Positions 44,563 through 58,640 of a stretch of 64,000 bases of DNA are shown piece after piece. The stretch spans positions 18,545,009-18,609,008 of the forward strand of contig CM037838.1 in assembly GCA_021234535.1 (NCBI GenBank). The letters run 5' to 3'. Position numbers and translations under genes: made by a program. The stretch is from Stichopus chloronotus. Lineage: Eukaryota; Echinodermata; Holothuroidea; Aspidochirotida; Stichopodidae. How positions within the stretch are numbered: position 1 is the stretch's first letter; every line of letters starts with the position of its first letter. The notes under the pieces are model-generated. The model did no database searches, was not told where the DNA came from, and worked only from the letters and a program-made list of their open reading frames with translations.

Positions 44563-47500
44563 TCAACTCACAGACACGAAGCAGTACGTCATGCCAGCTA
44601 CTGAAACAGCCAAGTGGCAATTTGACACTCATGTTAATTTGACACTCACGTTAAACGGCCACCGAGGGAAAACCGAACATACCGTGCATCAAATCTTTAA
44701 ACAGACACTGTACGGTAGTGTGAAAATGACATTAAAATTAATACTGCCTCTTCTGAAAAGAATGCTTTCGGTAAACAAAAGGCACAGCACTGTAGCGTGC
44801 AGAGAGTCATGATGATCCACAGTTCTTTAAGGGACACATTATACTTCATTAAGAGAACTCTGTAAACAAACCTGAAGTGTTATTGAAAAGCAAAGTTCAA
44901 CTCTTCAGTGATCCTGGAACTGTGAGATGAATTATGTTCTAATGGCCGCATTTTGCAAACAAGAGTGGATACATCCTACTAATATCAGTTCAGTGCAGTC
45001 TAACTTATAGCTACTGTATGGTAAAGTAATGTCACCCCAAATATGCATTTTTTTTAATTTTTTTTTAATGGAGGATACATACTTGTGAAAGGAGACCTCA
45101 CATGTACTGTTTCTGTTCTGCCTTCCAGCAAGACACACTGCAGACAACGGATACACCATCCAGTGACTGTTACCACAAACTGACTTCACAAGTGAACCGT
45201 TGTACCTGCAAAAATCTCTCAGTTGAAATGTATGTTCAATGTTGGTTGCCGCTATGGCAGTATCAGAGAACAAACTTTTGTGTTGCTAAAATCTTCTCTC
45301 CACTGAATAGTCACTCCCCAGGTTAAATTTATCTGAATTTGTGTCAACAAGACATGTCCTTTCATTCAGTAGCAAATTACTTCACATTCACATTGCACTT
45401 TCCATCAACTGGATTATTTTTACGGTCAAATGGTCAAATGTTTTTCTGCTAGTTTGTTGCTTCTAATGATCTTTAGCAACAAAGCATGCTAAATCACTCG
45501 ATTTCACACCATTATATAACCTTTTAAAATGCATCAGATGCTGAAACGACCGCTTGAGTCAATAGCCATTGGTACAACATTTTAAAGCAGTCTGTCGAGG
45601 AAATGGTAATTTTTTCTTTTTTGGGGGGGTTCCTTTTGCTTGAAGGATAAGGTTCCACTGCCGGCTTTCACCATTACAGCACGTATCACATACTTTTTTA
45701 CAAATGGCTACACTAAGAACCCCTTGCTAAATATATGTTCAACCCTGCACAAGTTGCTGACTGATAAATTTATAGCATACAATAGCATAGCTAGATCAAT
45801 AGCACCAAGGCTTAAGACAGCAACCTGTCCAGCAATCATTTCCATGGCCAGTCTTTTGACACGCGCAAAAAAATATCAAAAAAATAAAAAAGTAGCGATA
45901 TTTCTTGGACAAAAAAGATATTAAAAAGAGTACACAGGACTAGGGTCTGAAATAAGCTGGAGCAATGGATGATTTCAGCCCCACTCCAATCCTCAGTTCC
46001 ATCCCTGAACTTTTTTCTATGCTCATGAAAGTAGGTGCCGACAGGAGTCAAATTTTGTACCATAAATTGGCATACTAAGAAGGGTCAAACTGCAAATCTT
46101 TATTTACTAAGGGCAGATCACGGATCAAGGACAGAACATGTTATAATCTGCTTCAGAAAATTTCCATATATGGTTTCATATCGATTTCTTAGAGATGTTG
46201 AATTAAAACACGTTGTATATATATGGGCACAAATTTTAGATCCATTAACAAACTAAGTCCATCCTGAACCAGATTGTTCCCTTTGCACAAACTACATACA
46301 GCATCATGTGTACACACAGTACTGTACGTATGAAGGCACTTTGTTATTGGCCACGCAAAGTTCAATGTACAAAGACCTGAATACATGACATTCTCACTGA
46401 ATACTTTATATTGAATGTAAACATAATTAAAGAGGGTTCACAATAGGGAAGAGGAAATAATTAAGAAAATTCATAATTTAATAACTTTTGTTTCCTTGAT
46501 AAACCATTTAAATAGTGAAATCATATCAAAGGCAACCATTGGGACTCAATGGCAAACATAACATACAATGTTGTCGTATTCAAGAATGATGCAGATTATT
46601 AGGTCCCTGCCAAAGCAAATTTAAAGCAGTTTTCTTGTTTGTTCCTGTTCAAAGGTGCGGGTCTAAAATTAATTTGGCCAATCACAAAATTACTGGAAAA
46701 AAATTACCACGACAAGATCAGGAGGACATAGGTTTACTAACTCCAACAAACATTTAATACTGGAATGCGATCCCAGTCAGTCAAGCAATCTAGCAACTGA
46801 CAAAACTTTCAATATATACTATTTTCACTACTTTGCCTTCCTTCCTGTAAAGTGCTATGTGCAAAGTCCACCCCAGTCTCCATCAGTTCAATTTATATTT
46901 ACTGACGTTACTGTTTAACTTGCCTTTGCACTGGCTATAAAATACAAGTATAGGGAATCTGATAGGTCACTGCTCTGCCCATCTCTTGACAGGTCATCTT
47001 CTTTAAAAATGTCAAACCTTGAACCGAAGCAATTTCGGCAAAAAACTTGCGCAAATGGCCAGAATTTGAGGCTACTTTAAGGTGTGTGTAAAAAAAAAAA
47101 CTTGATTAATTTCACAATCACTGAAGTGGTTAAGATAAAATTTGCACTACACAACCAGGTACAGCTACAGTAGGATATCATGCACTTCCTTCGCAAAAGT
47201 TCACGAAGATGTTTCTTTTTTTTTTCTTTCTTTTTCTCTCTCCTGAGCGCTTTCATTTTCCAAATGGATGTCACGAATTTGGGTTTACTTATCGATCTAT
47301 CCATAGCACACGCAATTACATGCATTAGGTTGACAGAATGGTACTATTTATAAGTGTGGATTGAAAGTTGATTAATTTTTGCATATTTTTTTTAATTTCC
47401 TTTTTTATTTTTGCATTTTTTCTTCTCACATTCATGCAGATTTAGCAGATTTTTATAGACTCTGTTGTTTCACTTCAATGTCCACCATCAATGTGAATTC

Positions 47501-49970
47501 TTTAATTTCACTCTGAGCGATGTACATAAGGAAGATTGCCACTGATGACCACGATGAAAAGCCAACAGGCCAAAGGGAGGTTGAAACTTTTGACGATGTA
47601 AGCGCCGACAGGTGTTTGAAAGTTTACAAGTTATGTACTTTTTTTCACAAAATTACGTCTCACATTCCTCCATTATGTATGGAGAATTCAGACCATACAG
47701 TAACTGTGTCAGAACAGAATAGGATTTACGACATAGCTGAGAGGTTTATGTCGCATTTTTACATCTATGAGAACGTTTTCACTAATTTTGGTTTTTGCCT
47801 TTGTGTACAGACTATGAAGCCACTGTACAATTCTACAGCGTGTATTAAATGCAACTGGGGTATTCTACTGACGAGCGATTCAAGAATAAACACAGATTCT
47901 TGTTCCAAAGGGATTGCACACATACACATAAAGTAAAACATTACAACTTAAAAGTCCAAAAGTGTATGTCTTTTAACATTCCAACAATTTGGGATTTAAC
48001 AAATAGGTTTCGGGTGATAAACTCGGTATGGTTTAAATTCCTCTAACATAACTACGTAAAATAAGATAAATAGACGTTGACCGTTTTCATTCAGCTAAAC
48101 TGTGTGCTTCTATGAACAAAACAATGGGAAGTATACTAGTAATGAATATTCAGTCGATCAACAAAAGCTGACCATAATTGCAGCCATAATGAGGTGATCA
48201 GTTAATGTATAGCATATATGAACACAGTGGTTCAATTCACCAAACACTACATATTCCTGATACCGATCATGGAGCAATGACTTGAGTAACATATTTTTGA
48301 TACACCAGTGGGACCTTTCCAGTTTTCCATATATCCATTACATAGGCACTTGTAATGCGAACCATCAATATTTTCAAATATGAATGATTTTTGTTTTTGC
48401 TGATTTTATGCCACTCCTTGCTGTTTTTCAAAAACGGTCAATGTCATCCTTGATCTTAGAATGACCTATATTACATCCATGAAAAACCTCACATGTACAT
48501 TTAAAAACGAAGGAAAACTTTTGGTAAAACATAATCTTATCCTTCCGGCTATTCCATACTCAGGCGATCCCATAGATTGATGGTCAGATTATTGTCACCT
48601 GGTACTGAGAGCAAACACTACTATAAGTATCACTGGAGAGTGGAGACTAGGAGATATCAGCTGCAACTGTAGGTTTGGTACACACAAAATTATGTACAGA
48701 TTCCCCTTCAATAACAACATACACTTCATATTTACATACAGTTGAAGTACAGCAGCGTTCATCATTTCCTTGTGACAAATTTATGTCAAAGCCATCATTT
48801 GGTTACAATAAAAAAAATACATGAGACAGAGGATAGAGGGCTAATTTGCATTCCAAAAGGCAAATGTTTGCATGATTCCTTTATAAAGTGGTGAAGTTTT
48901 CCTTTGTTAATCTTGTTATACTTTTAAAACCTTAAAAGCTGATTAATATTGGAAAAGAGTTTTAAATGATAAAAGCAACTAGCTGACATACTAGAAACAC
49001 CTGACATGTTTAACATAGATCCTCTAAGGTAATGACATATCTGCAGAGAGTTAGACTTGCATTAAAGGATGATAGGTACTTGAGATAATTTACACTGCTT
49101 TTTGCACGTTCGTTCTCCAAATCTGGTAGAATCATACTGTATCTCGTTAATAGATTTGTTGTAAAACATGATCCACCAATTTCCTATTCTGCCATTAAGT
49201 GCCCCAGTAGAGAACAAAATCTGTCATTTTTACTTTATTTTTTTTATTTTTCTTACCTAGACATCGTCTAGATAATATTCATAAGTAGAGAGTTTTATGC
49301 CTTACACTCATGAATATCATTTTGGGGAACGTGGTAGAATTTGCCATGTGTAGATCATCATATAACACAAATCTGTTAAGGAATCTATACACTTTTATCC
49401 AAACTGGAGAAAGAAAAGAGCAAAAAGTTAAGTAAAACACCTGTCAAGGCTACCTATAATCCTTTAAGCAAGAAGAAGGAAGAAAGATAGCATCAAGACG
49501 AATCACATTACACTAATGATGATGCGCAAACAATTAGCGAGCTATGATATCAAACAGCAAAAGGGCAGATTTAAAAGCAAACATACATTGCTGTCTTCAC
49601 CATATGCCATGTTTGTTTAATAGCAAGTTCACCTCTAACTTATCTGCATGTACTGACTTTGCATGCAGATGCAGTGATAAACAAAAATGCATGACAAGCA
49701 CGACAAAAGTGCACAACATAGCACAGAACGACGACATGTTCGTTATTTAACAAAAAAAGCCTAACAATATTAAATCACACTTGGCTGGGGTAAAGGACAA
49801 TGTTTTTGTACTCTCTCTGCTGGAAGTGCTTTCCTATCTTGTACGGTACACAGTGCAAATGGTTACAGTTTGTTTGTGCTGTACATAACCCAGATAACTG
49901 TACTTGTTTGTTATCTTGGGCTACCAACTTCCTTGTTTTCTGTGAATCTTTTGTATATATAGGATATCAG

Positions 49971-50190
49971 TCCTAGGCACGCTGCACGAAATGAAATATT
50001 TCAACACAAATTTCTCAGGGAAGCGAGAGCCAAATTCGATAAATATAACAAGTTAGAACGGACGAAAGAATTGGAAATGAAAAAAACAAGAATACCAAAG
50101 GTTTTCCAAGTCAGCCGCCTTTGCGCCAGGCAAAAAACAGAGGAGCTTTCCCAAAACCTGTTGAATCACTCGAGTGAAAGGCAAACGAAA
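49971..50190. mobile_element. Internal fragment of the inverted-terminus family
   Basis: CCTAGGCACGCTGCACGAAA through TTTTCCAAGTCAGCCGCC to CACTCGAGTGAAAGGCAAAC parallels 24113-24330 at moderate divergence. Neither terminus is present. Confidence 0.6.
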
Positions 50191-50199
50191 CAACTGCAT

Positions 50200-53100
50200 T
50201 CCAACTACATGAACCAGGGGGGGAGGTACTCTGGTGACTTTTTAGCACAGCTTCTAGCACCATGATGCCTTAGAAGACCAGACTAGCATCTCCTTCCCAT
50301 TATGCCATTTCTAATGGGATTGCAGCCTTTCTTGTGTCCAGACATGAAGTAAAAAGCGGCAAATTCAAGTGGCAGATAGGCACATCGCTGCTTGTCCATA
50401 TGCAGACCTGCCCTGCACCATCAACAGTGGCAACGTCAAAGGCCACCGGTCACTTCCAGCAAAGTAAAAGAGATTGGGTTGCTCAAAGACATCGGCAGAA
50501 TAGCAAACTGACTCGTTCAACATGCAATGCCACGTAGACGCAACTAGCAGATACAGTATAACACCACGACACTCAGCTACAGGCTGAAGTATCCGCTGAG
50601 AAGCTTGTCGGGTGCATTTGTCCACAAAGCTGTTGTGAGCTTGAAGTTTCTAATCTATTCAAAACAGTGCTTCCCAAATAGTAACTCCTACCCAGGCCTA
50701 GCACTGCAATGATCTAAAGAAGTGTTCATTTGATTTATTGATAAGCAAAGACATAAAAGTAGAAAAAAAAATTTTATTCAGTAAATTAGTTTAAGTTACA
50801 GTACTCCCCTCTTTCATGGATTCAGTAGTAAGAAAAAGATTTTGAAATTGGAATTTGAGAAATTGTAATCTCTGCGGTCTGCATATACCTCTCCATGATA
50901 TACCCTGTGCAATAATACAGAACAAGTTGCCTGCCTAACCACAAGTCAAGCTGCCTGCTTTCTCATTGAAAAAGACAGTAAAATTGTGGGCTACAACCAC
51001 TACATATCACCAAATGCTGCACATAAGTATCTTCCTCAAGACTGAGAAGAGGTCACCTTTTTTCATTTTCTTGGAGGTTGTGAAATACAATTTACATCAA
51101 AGTGACTTTATGCCCTTCAAGTAGAACATTGCATTTATAAGCCCATAATGTAATGTACGAGTACATCAAAAGAGATCTGTTTGCGGTACATGTGAGCTGC
51201 AAATTTACAACATCACTCACGCCAGTTAAGAAAAACAAAACAATCAACCACTCTGCCACTCTGCGTGTCTCATGTGCATTCAGGTTTGTTTTTTTTCACT
51301 ATGTTGAACTAACACACACAAGTCAACAAAGCAATGAAGTATTAACATCATTTTACAACTAGACACACACACAATGATGTTGAGACATGCTTCTGTTTCA
51401 AAGCCACGCCAATGACAAATTATTTGCCAGCCTCACAAACTACTTACTCTTGGAATTTCTAGACAGAACCATCAGGGAAATCATCAGAGGGGGTAAAGGA
51501 GATTTGTCACCCTCCCACCACAACGAGGGGGTAAAATTCCCAACTTTTCATTTCCATATTCACTTACCTTGGTTTGTTAATGGAGGATAAGTGAGGGGGG
51601 AAGGGGATCACTTGGTAGCCATGTTTGAACTTTCATTAATTAAATGGCCTTTTAAAACAATTAACATAGTGCACTGTGATAGGACCCTGAAACAACCTTT
51701 CATCTCCCTGAACCCATTTGGTAACTTTCATGGAGGACAGCAACAATTTGGAATCATGGTCTAGCAGACCCTCACCCCCCACCCCTGTTTGACTTTTCTG
51801 GCAGAATCCCTGAACATGATTTGATGTAGACGACTTAATTCGGACCTTCCATGTTTACACCGTTACATTCTGACTTACAGCACTGTGCTTTTCAAGTTCC
51901 ATCTGTTGTACTTTTCAAGTTCCATTTGTTTCCAGGTGTTTTTCCATCTCCCTGTCAAGCTTATCTGTCATTTTCTCTAGCACTGATAATGCATGCACTT
52001 CCTCCTTTGGATATATCTCTTCAGACATCTTTACAGTACACAACACTGCACTGGTCTGAGTTGTAACATTAATCACATCCTGAGTTCAAAGTTCATCAAT
52101 ACATCTACTAATGTTTTCACAGGGTCTGGCCAAACCTCGAAAAAAAAGGGAATGTTCGGCAATGTGCTGTTGCCCATGTCCTCATGTTGCGAGAATACAA
52201 TGTACCAAAACACTGTCATTGTTTGATACATACTGTATGTACGTTGAGGAAAACAGAAGCTGTTAGTTCACAAATTTGCAGCACTTATAATTTACTAGTT
52301 ACTGTATGCAATGTCAGCCAAACTGACTTGCACTGTGTACTGTACAGCCAAGATTGTCAATTGAGTCTATTCTAAAGCCGCACCATAGTTGATCTATTTG
52401 GAAGGAAATTTTGGCACTTGAGAGGGAAATTTACCTTTCTTTTGCGCAGCTCTCTTATAAGAAATCGTGAGAATGTAGACTCCCTACCCTAGAAATGAAC
52501 ATCTTTTCCAACAACATTCTCTATGACCTTTACATTCTTGTGTACACAAAGAGGCATATATCCTCATAAACCGATTTACTTATACGTAGTTATCCCTGAC
52601 GCAAGTACATAAAACAGCAAAGCTATGCCTTGTAACTGTTACATGTAGTACATGACCACTGCGATACACTCAGCAAAAACCACCGTAAATAATTTAGGTA
52701 CATATTAATCTTGTGTAAACAACAAAAAAAAAACAAAAAAAACATCCTACACTCTTCCAAAATGGGCTCAGAAGTAAATCATTGATGTAAGCACTTTGTT
52801 GTCGTAAATTACAAAAGACACATTCTGCAACGATTTTAACGAAAATACTTTTAAGCTGTAACAGGCAGGTTTGCCGAGATAAACTTGAGATTCCAAGATC
52901 TCCTCATTTAAGGAGGTGATCATCGTCCATGGCAACCAGAAGATTCCTCAGGCTCTGATGTAAACATAATTAAACAGTTCTGGCCAGTCTCAAGGGAGAG
53001 AGAAAGAGACGTCTAATGAGTAATCAACTGCGACAGATTAAAAACAAAAAGGCTGCGTGCACTTGTGAGTTAAAGGTCATGTGACATGAAAATGACATTT

Positions 53101-54145
53101 TGGAGGGCTAGGTGCATTAAGGATTACAAATATTAAAAACAGCTACAAATTTCATCAAAATCTGTCAGAGATTGACCACTTTGCAGAAAAACTAGTGTCT
53201 CACAGCTGCATCATGAATAAAGATTGGCTATAAGTATGCTAATTTTTCACATCAAGAGATGTACCCCTATGATATGTCTTATGTTAATCCTTTGTTTATG
53301 CAACCTTTATTTCAATGGCATTTGAGAAGTTTATACTCCCCGAGGGTTTTATTTTGGTAGCAAGTATTTTCTTCTTAAAACATCGATATCATTTACCAAT
53401 GTGAAACTCGGTAATTAAGTAACTAAGAGGCAAAATATACAGCATTAACGAAAGACATACTGACACTATGCAACAACTCCACGTCATCTGTTTCGCATTT
53501 TTCTCAAACTTTGAAAAGTCACATCTCAAAAATGGTAAAAGATACACACAAAATTGCAACCTATTTTCACTTACTTTGCACCTTATGAATGAAGGGTGCT
53601 CCTTTTCTAGAAGCATGTCACACAACCTTTAAAGTACATAGCTTAATATCTCAATGTACCTATCACACAGGTCTGACTGTCAAACCCTGAGCATGAAATT
53701 TACAGAGAAGACGAGAAGCACTTAACTGAGAAGAGACTGATTCCGTACATCTGTATCCATTCCTCAGCATACCCCCAAAATTTGAACTGGTGGTACAGTG
53801 ATATTAAAGCTACTTGTACTGTCCAGTGTATTAGTACACATCTCATCAAAGCAGTAAACCATTACTTGCGTCAAGTGCAGCAGTTTTGAAGCAATCAGTT
53901 GCTGAGAATCTCTCCACTGGTATTAAACTCTGAAAAGCTGCTCTCACCTAAAACTGGACCTGAGGCAGGACTGAACATTGAGGTCAGTGTCTAAGGTTCC
54001 CAGAGCACACACTATAACAGAACTTGGTCAGTTGCAAGAACTTCTGTATCTAAGGACAAGCACTGCGTACAACTGATGATCAAAGTTAATATTTTATTTT
54101 CAACAGCTTTGCTGAACAAGTCAAATTTGAATCCCCAGAAATTTT
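50200..54145. other. Non-coding stretch without recognised features
   Basis: AT-rich with a few homopolymer runs (for example 52723-52742). No exon or repeat family recognised. Confidence 0.55.
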
Positions 54146-54147
54146 CC

Positions 54148-54236
54148 ACATGGCTCTGCCAGAATTTGATCCAGGGACCCAATGACTGCAAGACAGACAC
54201 CCTAACCACCAAGCCATCTATCCACCCTTCAGTGAG
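54148..54236 (-). repeat. tRNA-derived SINE fragment
   Basis: On the minus strand, an A-box-like TGGCTTGGTGG (54206-54216) and a B-box-like GGATCAAATTC (54162-54172) are spaced as in a tRNA gene, with TCTTGCAGTCATTGGGTC between them in the anticodon-to-variable region. Stems are degenerate, so this is a tRNA-like SINE head or tRNA pseudogene rather than a working tRNA. Confidence 0.65.
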
Positions 54237-54239
54237 AAA

Positions 54240-57200
54240 CTTATTTCAGGAAAACAAGACCACTGTAATTCCTGTTTTTGAATAATCTATCATTCTGTGG
54301 TCCATAAATATTTCCTTTAAAAATACATTTTTTTTTTTTTGTAGAACAAATACCCTGAATTTCCCTTTTATACAGAGCACTGAATTCAACAGAGTAAAGT
54401 AAGATGATGTACTATATTTCCAAAATATTCGCCCAATGGAAACAGGGCTGTACTTTCAAAGACTTGTGCTTTTCATAATTCTTCTTACATGACGTTTTTA
54501 TTTTCCACAATACGCTGCAACTGACAGGCACAGTACATATCTGGCATAAATCTGTGAAGTCTGTAGGGGAACCTCCCTCTTGCATATGTGACCTAGATTC
54601 CCGACACCCCACAGTGCAAACGCCCTGGAGACATCATGTACAACCAGCCTGCCTAAAATCTGTGCAAGGTGTACAGGACTAAATACAGAAACTTACTGCA
54701 ACATCAACATAATGCACTATAACAATATGAAAGATGGCATTTACTGTAGCAGCACTTCAGTGAGCTACGTAATGACTCGAATGTACAACTTTTCAGGAAC
54801 TGTCTATGCAGTTTGCAACGCTACCTGACACATGAAACCAAGATATTCCGGGATTTGAGAGTTATTTGTCGAGCGGCTCTGTGGCACTCCAACCACTGTA
54901 AAATGTAATTCATGAAGGGATGAAAGGATACATACAAAACAGTAAAACATCATAATGCGACTTCACTGTGGTCAGGTGTACAAATATTATTTATATGCCA
55001 AATTTTTTCCTTGGATGAAAACACCTACAGCACATAATGCAACAACAAAGATCTCAACTGTACTCCCTGCTTCCCCCCCCCCAAGTCTCTATCTTCCCAA
55101 GGGTACTATTTTCACATACATGAAATCCATGAATTTTCACATTCATCAGCCACAAATTTCAAACATGTTTACCTCATAGGGTACTAAAAGTCAAACATTC
55201 ACATTTTATATTCATAAAAACAAAGAAAGGCTTTTTTCTTAAAATGTTTCGAATAAGAAGAAAAACTGATCACTCCATGTTGCAATTGCAATTAATTTAC
55301 TGTAAAGGAAAAAAAAAGGTAGATTAAAACTTTTCAACAAAGTGAGCAGTGATTTTGTACCAAAGACTTTATCTTGGTTTGAATTGTCACAGCACAGTAT
55401 ATACGGAACACGCACAGTACAGCATGCCAACCTGCTTGTACAGTATAGTGGCTGGCAAGTTTTTTTCAAAAGAATGAAACTGAAGGTAATGGTGGTTAAA
55501 TATGACATCTACGGGGACAGTGTAAAAAGGTAGTGCAGAATTTTTATTCATAATTATGTATTTATTTCGTCCTGATAACTTTGATATCCTTTAGTCATTC
55601 AGGCATACATGGTAAAGTGACAATGACGGATGTATCCATACAAACGTCACTGATAGCAAACACGCAAAATGTCAAATATCAAATTATAATGCGATGAACG
55701 AGCGAAAGAAGGAGAGTTGTGGAATGCAAATCATCAAAAGGAAATGGGGAAAGTATGAGGCATGTACTTCCGAAGCGATCGATAACGCCACCCTGGAATG
55801 TCACCCAGACATTGAAGACCCACCTCTACGGCATTAAGACCAGAGAGCACTCCAGTAAACTTAAAGGGCACTTTAATGCTAGTACCAAGAAATCTGTTTA
55901 GAGGCTGCACCTCTGGCAGACAGGATACTACAGGTATAAGCAAACTATGGAAAAGCAAGTCACTTTGAATTCCAAATGTACGTACTTGTATGTTTTATGT
56001 CCTTGTGTTGTCCAACATTCATTTTTTTTTATTTTTCAATGCTCTTGAAACCACCCAATTTCCCACTGTATGTTTAGTTGATTTGGCAGAATAGATTATC
56101 TGTCTGTCTGGTCTGTCTTTCTGTCTGTCAGGCTATCCTATCTAAGTCTTAAATGTACTTGAGAATATTTCAAGAATGTGGTTAAAATCTATGAGATTCA
56201 AACTGCGGTATTACAGTGACCTGATTCATGTGGGGTGTTGGCTGTTTTTGAGCAACTCAAACAAAAATTTCACAATACCAGTTGGACCTACAACATGTGC
56301 CTCAACATCATAACTGTGTGGTAGCAATGCATTGTAGTGTCCAATACCTGAAAGATGCATGCACAGGCAAATCTTGTTCATACAATCTCATTTGGGACAG
56401 TTTCTGAAGTTTGCTTTGCTGCACTGTGTACAGGTATGTACACTGAAGGTTTAACAATGGTGCATGCATTTATAAGTTGGCCATGACATGCCCTTTACAG
56501 AAACTTATCAAGTAGTGCAGTGTTGCATGTAATGATAATCCTGAGAGTAAATATACTGTAAAACAAGTCACTTCCATTCCTAATGTCTTTACTGTCCATG
56601 TCTTTATGCTCAAAGAAAGATATCTTCTTTGACAGTCCTTCAAGCATAACCAAAATTGGCTTTGACTGGCAGTATGCAAAGTTGGGCACATGACTGGAAT
56701 TACCATACTCAAAGTTTGGTTTTGCCAAAAAAAGTTGACAAATTTACATATCCTTCACTGAGACTGTTAAAGGACATACCTCCACCAAGTTGCACCAGAA
56801 GTAGGCTTCACAACAAGGACAGTTCAATGCAATTAAACGAAGACCTGTTCAAAAACTCTGCAATCACCAAGTGCAATTTTCATTCAAATTTCCTTTTGTG
56901 TTCCTTTAAAGAAATTGATGTTAGCTCAATTTTCAGATACTTAAAGCACAAGCTGCGTAACTGTAAACACTATAAACCATCATCAGATAGACTCCACATA
57001 GAATTTCACGACAGTTGGTACCAGCAACTACACAAGAACCATTAAGCAGTGTTTGTCTGTGTGTACCTAACACCGTGGACATCAATCTCGTCTGACAATA
57101 TGCTGGTATATCGGGGGGCAAACGGCTGGAAGCAGAACTGTAACATCGTTCTCTGTGTGTGCTGCTGCATCTATCACGCCGTGCATCATCTGTCAAATAC

Positions 57201-58607
57201 TCTGATTTATTGTAGTGCACTGCATGCACGCTTCAAACTTGGACTTTCAAGCCATGCAATTACTGTAGCTCTACAGTACATAGGTCTTTGTCGTGGTATT
57301 CCGAACCACTGCGGTGCACACTTGCGTGCTTCAAACTTGGGTTCACAAGCCAACTGGCCATACAGTACATGGCTCTCTGTCAAAAACGAATGTCGAGTGC
57401 CCCTTTCCACTTAATCATGCAGCCAGCTATGGCAGAACTTGTGCCACAACTACACTGTCCCTGCAACAACCACAGTAATACACTGCAAAGTTCTCGCATG
57501 TTCCTTTTTTAACCGCCTAAAAAATGAACAAACTCGATCCTTGATGAAAATTCATGAATACTAGATCTGTGATACTGCCATGCGTAAACAGGGCAAAATT
57601 GGCATGCAGTTGTCCACCTACAAAAGGCATACAAAAAACTGGGGGGCGCCATCCGCGGATTAATTCATCCGTTACGTTTGTTGTAATTTGATCGTCAGTG
57701 CCTCAGAATTTTGCAGAACTTCCATTCAAACACAACCTTGTGTACTGATAACTGTAGGTGGTACAATGCTCCACACGCACTCGGACGTTGCATAATTTGC
57801 AAGCAAATGCAGCTGGACGTTGCGGCCGGTAATTACTTTACACTGAATGTCTATGAGAAGTTAGCTATTGCTACCATCATTCAAATTACCAGGCTCCAAA
57901 TTTTGTTGCAAGGGCTGACGTATTTTTTTTCCTCTGATCTCTGTCACACTTAATACTGGGTCTTTCTACATAATAAAAAGAACCAGAAAGATCATTGGCA
58001 TCAACATTTTGCTTATAATCAAATGGATGCATTCAGTAAGGCTGACAACCTTTACAAACATATAAATGTTCTTGTAAAACAGACTTTATCTGAATATACA
58101 GTATTTTTGATTTTGAAACGACCCCTTTGAATTACTTACATCGGCAAAAAGAGAAAAACCGTGGAGAAATTAGTGCATTGACCCTTTCGCAGCCCCTTGC
58201 AGTACATAGTATTGCGTATCCTGAAAAGTTTCACGTACTACAGCATTACTTTAAACTTCACTGCTCTACTTTATGCACTGTAGTTGGCTGAAAAGGGTAG
58301 TGTCCAAGTAATGGACACTGGCTGTGAAAGGTTTAATCACAGCTCCACAATTTCTGGAGGAAGAAAAACAGATACAGGAACAAATGTACATGTACGGTAT
58401 GCAGATCACAAGTCAATGAATGATTCAAAACGTGACATTTTCTTCGCTACTGTACTCTCATTTCCTCATTTATTTTTATTTTCTCTACCATTTGCAGTAA
58501 TAAAATGAGAGTGAAATTAAAACAAAGAGACTGATACATCATCAGCGATCAAGCTCTCACGATAGATGTCGGGCACACTTCCTTGAGCTATAGAAACTTG
58601 ACAGTTG

Positions 58608-58640
<33 letters not shown>

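Larger units (their letters stand above)
43250..49965. other. Long non-coding stretch with small repeats
   Basis: Contains a two-copy 31-bp repeat (44287-44348), an octamer cluster (44528-44562) and homopolymers (for example 45050-45068, 47091-47100, 47214-47224). The longest open frame, 47520-47936 plus, has no family match and no convincing splice context. Nothing else recognised. Confidence 0.55.

Noticed and set aside
47520..47936. 138-codon plus-strand open frame
   Set aside because: The longest frame outside VAV and low-complexity DNA, but no motif, domain or splice pattern is recognisable. Chance length is plausible in 64 kb; codon statistics or transcripts would be needed.
56656..57045. 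129-codon plus-strand open frame
   Set aside because: No recognisable domain, overlapping frames on the other strand, no splice context.
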